Origin: Mya arenaria | Taxonomy: Eukaryota; Mollusca; Bivalvia; Myida; Myidae | NCBI RefSeq assembly: GCF_026914265.1 | Contig: NC_069135.1 | Span: 23,677,639-23,741,638 of the forward strand | DNA: 64,000 nt | Reading direction: 5' to 3' | In this document: positions 58,820-64,000 of the stretch, piece after piece | Layout: each line of letters opens with the position of its first letter | How positions within the stretch are numbered: the first letter of the stretch is position 1 | Program-made: the position numbers and the translations under genes | The notes under the pieces: model-generated | The model's input: the letters and a program-made list of their open reading frames with translations, nothing else | The model's database searches: none | Told to the model about the DNA's origin: nothing

Positions 58820-58897
58820 ATGGTTCAGCAATTTAACGTGACCAGGCAAAGGACAGTTCCTAACTAGGTACCTTCATTCACGGCAAACATTTAGGTA
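58820..58897 (+). repeat. Decayed copy of TGR exon C
   Basis: ATGGTTCAGCAAT, then GGCAAAGGACAGTTCCTAAC, CTTCATTCACGGCAAACATT and GGTAAGG follow the real exon in the same order. They end in a donor-like site about 125 bp after the true one. A four-base insertion with TAG (CTAACTAGGTACC) destroys the frame. Confidence 0.85.
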
Positions 58898-61800
58898 AGG
58901 GAGTACGAGTAGAATACAATGTTTATTTTCTTTAAAAACGCTTAATGCTTCTGCTGTAGGAACCTCTTTTTCTTTTTTGTGCTTCAATGTGTGGGTATCT
59001 GAACATTTGCTTTATATTAAATAAGTATTTTATATTGCAGTTTGCATATTTGCTCGTTATTTCAACTGAAAATTGACATTAAGGACATATTGTGCAGTCT
59101 TTGAAGGGCAGAAACACCATGTTTGTATCTTATTTTTGGTACTGCTAAATGCTTTACAATTTCCTGTCCTGCACTCAAATGACATCAAAATAATTTATAA
59201 TATGTTTGGATCAGGTACCTTAAATGATATAAAATCATTAAGAATTCAAACAAACAAATATTCATTGAAAAAAGTAACAATTTAATGGTTTTCTCTACAA
59301 AATGTACTGCTCAAAGAGAACACTTTTCAAATAAGTATGCATGCACCTGAAATTGGCTAGGTAGATAACACTTAGGTACAGATAAGGGTCGTAATTGGCG
59401 GAAAAACGCTTAAAAAATTACAAAATGTTACAAGGGCCTACAGTTACTACGATCAATTAAAGACCATATATATATCAGGATCAATCATTCCTGTTAACTT
59501 GTGTAGAATCACTTCAACTCCTACGCAGTGATTTCCCTTGATGAGTGTTGTGTTTTATAAAGCAAGGGGAAGTAAGCACTGTCCGTTGTTATAAAACAAC
59601 TAAGTTCTGCTTTTAGGATCAAGCTTATCCCATTTGAAATATATTTGCAATTTTGCACTTTAATGTACCTATAAAACTTTAATAATCGCCGTTTCACTTT
59701 ATTGAATGAAACCAAGGTGACAACATTACACTTAGGAAACTTCATAAGAGCGTACTTTAAGTAAAAAGTTATCTGTTGCTCTGGTAGGCAGCAACATTGA
59801 TTTCTTCTTTCAACATGGTCATTATCAACCTGACACCAGCTGCTGATAATATCCCACCTCTGCTGTTATTATTAACCGATAAAAAAAATCCTGCTAACGA
59901 TCATTTTAATGTTGAAATAAAAATTGTGTATGTTATAACAATTTTAATGGATAAAAAAATCAAGCACAAAGATAATGTGTTCATCTAGCCTTTTAGCAAG
60001 ATGTTGTTTTAAATAGATGCAACAGGCTTGAAACAGTGTTTCTTGAAACAGTGTTTATAATAATGAGCACTGACAAATCTTGTCTAAAAATGTGTATATA
60101 TAATGCTGAGTATGATTGTAGTGTTTTATTCCACTTTAAAGGAAATGGTGGTGGGGACCTTTGAAAGGGGGGAAAGTAGCTTCGTTTTGGCAAAAAGGGG
60201 AAAATTACTATTAGTTAATAACCTGATTCATACAATGTTCAATTGTTTTCAAACCTTTTATTCAACAAACCTATCCACATGTTCATAGAGGTCTATGCTC
60301 ATCATAAATAATGATATTTTTCTTATGTTTCTTTTCCCTCAGACCGGGGAAACACATATACTTTTTCAGGAGGGGAGAAAGAGCTGGAAACCCCCCCACT
60401 AAATTGTAAATACTAAAGGGACTCTATCACAATTATGCTTGTTCCACTGATAAAACATCATCAAGAATTAAAATTAGAGCTCTTGTGGTAATAATCTATT
60501 GAAAATGTGACAGAATTTGCTTTTTTTTGTCGAAAAGCCTAAGTAATGGCATTTCAATTGTTTAAAATTGAATCATTTTAGTCTTTGATAATAAAATTTA
60601 AAAAAAATCTGTTCATATGAGTATATATACTGGTACTAGTTGGTGTTTGGTATTTATTTATAAAAGTATGTTAAATAACTCAATTTCAACAAGTTTCAAA
60701 TAATTCTTGCCAGCATTTGATCGGTGAGTGAGTTCCATTATAGCCTATCCAAAATGAGATGATTGTATCGCACAATAGATTTTTTCAAGTTCTTTATATT
60801 CTTGGATGCAATAAGATATAATTTATTACAAACATTTTTAGTTTAGATTTACATGTAATTTGTTAATTCTATTTCTGTCACTTGCTTAGTTTTCAATTTA
60901 AAATCTGATGATGATCATAACGATTTTGGTTGTGTGCTCCCTGATGAGATGGTCCCAATATACTCCTAAATTATACTGATTTATTTTAGCTGGATTTTGA
61001 AGCTTAAAGCTGTCATATATGCATTACTCTTGAGGCCATTTCTTGGCTAGAAACCAGTACTGGTGTCCGTTTAAAGGGGCCAAGAGAAAACACCCCTAAT
61101 GGGGATTGAACACACAACCACTTGGGTCAGAATCAGACATCTATACCATTAGTCAAGTCTGCCAATAAACTAATAAATTTGTAACAAACTTGGTCTTTGA
61201 CCAATATGATGAAAACTTAGACTGTGCTGTATTTCAAATTTCTCATACCCTCGGTGACCATTAACAAGTTAATATTAAGATTCAGATGAGAATTTAAAAA
61301 AATATTGCACACTTTACTTATTGCCTAAAACATGTGCAATCATGAGTTCAACCATTCTGTACAATCAAATACAAGTAAATGGATTGGTGTTATGTTTGCT
61401 GTATATATGTTATTTTAACTATTAAATGACATTTTAACTGCAGTTCATTCGACTGAACTTTATCAAGCATTATAAATATATGACTTTGCAAGCATTCCAA
61501 TTTTACTTCCACATGGTGTTGAATGTGAAAGCTTAACAAATATGTTCATTTCAGCATCGAAGGCAGTTCATTAGTGGTAATTGAGAATCAATGTAACAAT
61601 GTTTGCGGTAAAAGGTTTAGCACATGTCACATTTTCAATCATGATGGTAATGCTGATATAATTCTGCGGAGACACTTTACATTACAGGTTCATTCGAATT
61701 GTGGGAGATTTTTCAGTATTAAAAGGCCAATCAAATAATTTTCGGATTCTGATCTAGATTTTGTTTTTAACTTTGCCATTTGGGAGGATGTTCCTTTTTT

Positions 61801-63847
61801 TCAATAAAAATAATGAGGTATTTATAAATTTTAGGGTTGTTTTCCCATATCTCCAAATATCCTTAACACAGTTTTTTTTCTTCCAATTAAATGGAGTTTG
61901 TGCAGTGTTTTGGACAAAGACATAGGGATGAGAACCTAAAAATATTTTATGACTGGCCTATAGTGGAATGATTTTGCTGTATATAAATGTCAGGAGTAAG
62001 ATTAGTGCTGACATTTGTCTTGTTTTGTTGCATCCATTGGTTGTGATTGGAAACTTACTCTGATTCTGGTATTGATTTCAAAGATATAACGCTTCATGTG
62101 CAACTCAGTTCTCATCGGTAGCTTTCGTGTCGTAGATGGAAATTAAACATTAAGATCTTGTTATTTAATACATGTAATGATCATTAATTGTGTTTGGCAG
62201 TGTAGGAAAAACCCAACTAATTGAATTTCTCATTACTTGTCTGTTTCTAAAGAGGCACAATATAGGTTTACACATGTATAATAAATTTTAAATGAACTGA
62301 AAATCACATTTGACTTGAATGTTCACACGAAAAAAGCCTATATATGTTTTGTGTACAGTTAAATAATTATTAGCCTTTATAAATGAGGTTTTTAATTAAT
62401 AGCTAAATGGCCACCAATTCCCCAGTTAAATAAGCGCAAAAATATCCCTAACATATTTTTATAAGTATACAAATCATAAGCTTTTTTAACTTTGATCACT
62501 AAAATGAAATGAGTAAAAAACAATTATGCATTAAAAAAGCATGTATTAAGTCTAACCTATAATGTGCCCCTTTAATGAAACAAAATATGAATTAACTGGG
62601 CCTTAACCTCAAAGGCTCCCAGTCAGTTACAAGTTATTCAATGAAAATTGATACAGAATTACAAGAGACAACACATACATTAGTAACAAGGGGCATAGCT
62701 CTAGAATAGCTGTTGAGTGGTTCCCCTTTTTCATCTGAAAATCAAACAAGCGGACAAGCGTTGGCATTCCCTCAGCTACAGTCTTGTTTTAATCTGTGCA
62801 ACTTGACGCTGAAATAATTGCCCTGCATGCTTGTTTTGTGTTACCTGAAAGAAAAAAGATATCGAGCAAAACTACTGCAATTATATCTGGATCTTGTGAA
62901 TTAAAGGTGGAATTTCTGTATGAAAGGGAACATGTTTTAGTCTAGGGATGGTTAGAAATTGCAATGTTCACAAATATCATTGAATTGTAATCATTACAAA
63001 AGCAGTGTTTATATAGTGGGATGAATGTGGATTTTATATGAAAGTGGATTTCATATACAAGTGTAAAATAGTTTATTATCAAATAGTCAAGGTGGGGTCT
63101 ACAGCTTCTTGTAAAGGAAGTTGTTGCAGTGCTGTGGAAGATCTTAATGAAGGTATGTTCACATGTTCTTGGCAACAGGGTATTTGTCATAATCAGGGAG
63201 TTGTCATCGTACAAAGACTTTCCTTGGCAATAACCAGGATATTGTTCAAAGTAGTTAATATGTGGAACATAATTACTGTACATGTTCCTGATGGCCTTAT
63301 TTGCACACATATGACATACCATCAATCTGATAAAAACTAATTTATTTGAAAATAGTTTCAATATAATTGTAACTGGCGTAGAAAATGTTTAACTTCTTGA
63401 TAAATCAATTACAAAGTTGTGCCTTTATGTCATTGACAACGTTCATTGGCTTCATTAACAACATACAGCCAAAAAACAGGTAGGGTAGGTAGGCTTTTAT
63501 TTATTTTATTATTTATTTTTGTATTAGGCTTTACGTTAAAACATTATTGGTAGCATTGGAGAATGGTGTTAAAGTAAACAATTTTTTTCCTAACTGACTA
63601 TTAAAATGTTAGGGTCGGGCGCCTATTTCTTAGGTAGGGTCAGTAATCGGAATCAAATGTATATATTTTTAGGCCTAGGTGAACACTACCAGATAAAATT
63701 GGATTTTCTTGTTCCAATAGATATCACACCATGCAGACAGTTAATACATGCATGAATTTGATTAGCTAAATAAGTTATTTTACATAACAACATGATATAA
63801 CTTATATGAGCAAGCCACACCTTATATATCTGCCTTTTATATTACAG
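58898..63847 (+). other. Long TGR intron (5 kb)
   Basis: No coding frame is supported. An interspersed repeat word pair (TTTCTAGCCAGG at about 58,080 and CTGGCTAGAAACC in the opposite sense at about 61,045) marks two inverted copies of a short repeat. Several short reading frames around 63,000-63,350 look like chance. Confidence 0.45.
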
Positions 63848-63978
63848 GCGGGTGTGATGCCACATTGAAGGCCCACGCTGAGAACAAACTGCTTCCAATG
63901 ATCAATCCCCCAACAGACAAATATGACTACGACCTCATTGTGATAGGTGGGGGGTCAGGAGGCCTTGCTGCCTCGAAG
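63848..63978 (+). CDS. Thioredoxin-glutathione reductase, exon D (Grx end to FAD domain), partial gene
   Basis: 131 bp: GGCDATLKAHAENKLL closes the Grx domain (GGCD is the glutathione-binding turn). It is followed by the linker MINPPTDKYDYDLIVIGGGS and GGLAASK. The GGGSGG loop is the FAD-binding Rossmann motif of the pyridine-nucleotide disulfide reductases. Donor AAG|GTGAGT at 63,979. The rest of the reductase, including the C-terminal selenocysteine motif, is outside the window. Confidence 0.93.
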
Positions 63979-64000
63979 GTGAGTAAATCAGGGATGGTAT

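Noticed and set aside
62942..63361. 139-codon minus-strand frame and 100-codon plus-strand frame in the TGR intron
   Set aside because: No domain, no splice context and no partner exons. Treated as chance frames in a long intron.
1..64000. CRISPR arrays, bacterial operons, ribosome binding sites, rRNA
   Set aside because: The window is clearly eukaryotic genomic DNA. The tandem repeats seen lack unique spacers and are minisatellites or exon-derived arrays.

Overview
This is a eukaryotic, AT-rich, intron-rich and repeat-dense window. It is most likely from a marine bivalve mollusc. The evidence is long introns with GT/AG junctions, animal-specific genes (an APPL-type BAR-PH-PTB adaptor and a Grx-fused thioredoxin reductase, an architecture known from several animal groups including molluscs and flatworms), a DIRS-like tyrosine-recombinase retrotransposon, and interspersed repeats of a kind I associate with clams (for example the block opening GAGGGCCATGGTGGCCC). 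The species assignment is inference.

Region 1 (about 1-22,200) is accessory DNA built around three related copies of an unusual gene family. Its members combine a short N-terminal exon starting MGACCC (probable myristoyl/palmitoyl membrane anchor), a proline-rich or repeat linker, a helical region, a glycine-zipper segment and a C-terminal J domain with an HPD or HHPD motif. Copy 1 is a wreck: degenerate exon-2 sequence at about 9,770-10,575, plus an exon-1 fragment amplified as 36-bp repeats at 3,073-3,542. A decayed DIRS-like element lies between the two. Copy 2 (12,721-15,138) would be one open exon, but a 1,297-bp hAT-type element with an 8-bp target duplication is inserted in it. Copy 3 (17,078-19,316) keeps exon 1 and exon 2, has an internal duplication, lacks the glycine zipper and has a reading-frame break. 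MITEs, segmental duplications and a 1.4-kb interspersed repeat fill the rest.

Region 2 (26,155-55,300, minus strand) is one complete gene, an APPL1/APPL2 orthologue with 22 coding exons. All splice phases agree and together give 721 codons plus stop. Its introns hold several transposons: a 1,502-bp TTAA-flanked piggyBac-type element, several MITEs and a 51-nt G run. They also hold decayed tandem copies of the gene's own exons beside exons 8, 16 and 21.

Region 3 (57,500 to the end, plus strand) is the 5' part of a thioredoxin-glutathione reductase gene. Three exons encode a CPFC glutaredoxin domain and a fourth enters the FAD-binding domain, after which the gene runs off the window. It lies head to head with APPL across a 2.2-kb spacer. 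A decayed second copy of its third exon sits 50-130 bp downstream of the real one.

The strongest general observation is that tandem decayed copies of parts of exons, in some cases carrying a splice site, recur beside real exons in three unrelated genes. The most unusual coding content is the three-copy glycine-zipper/J-domain family, each copy of which has been damaged differently.
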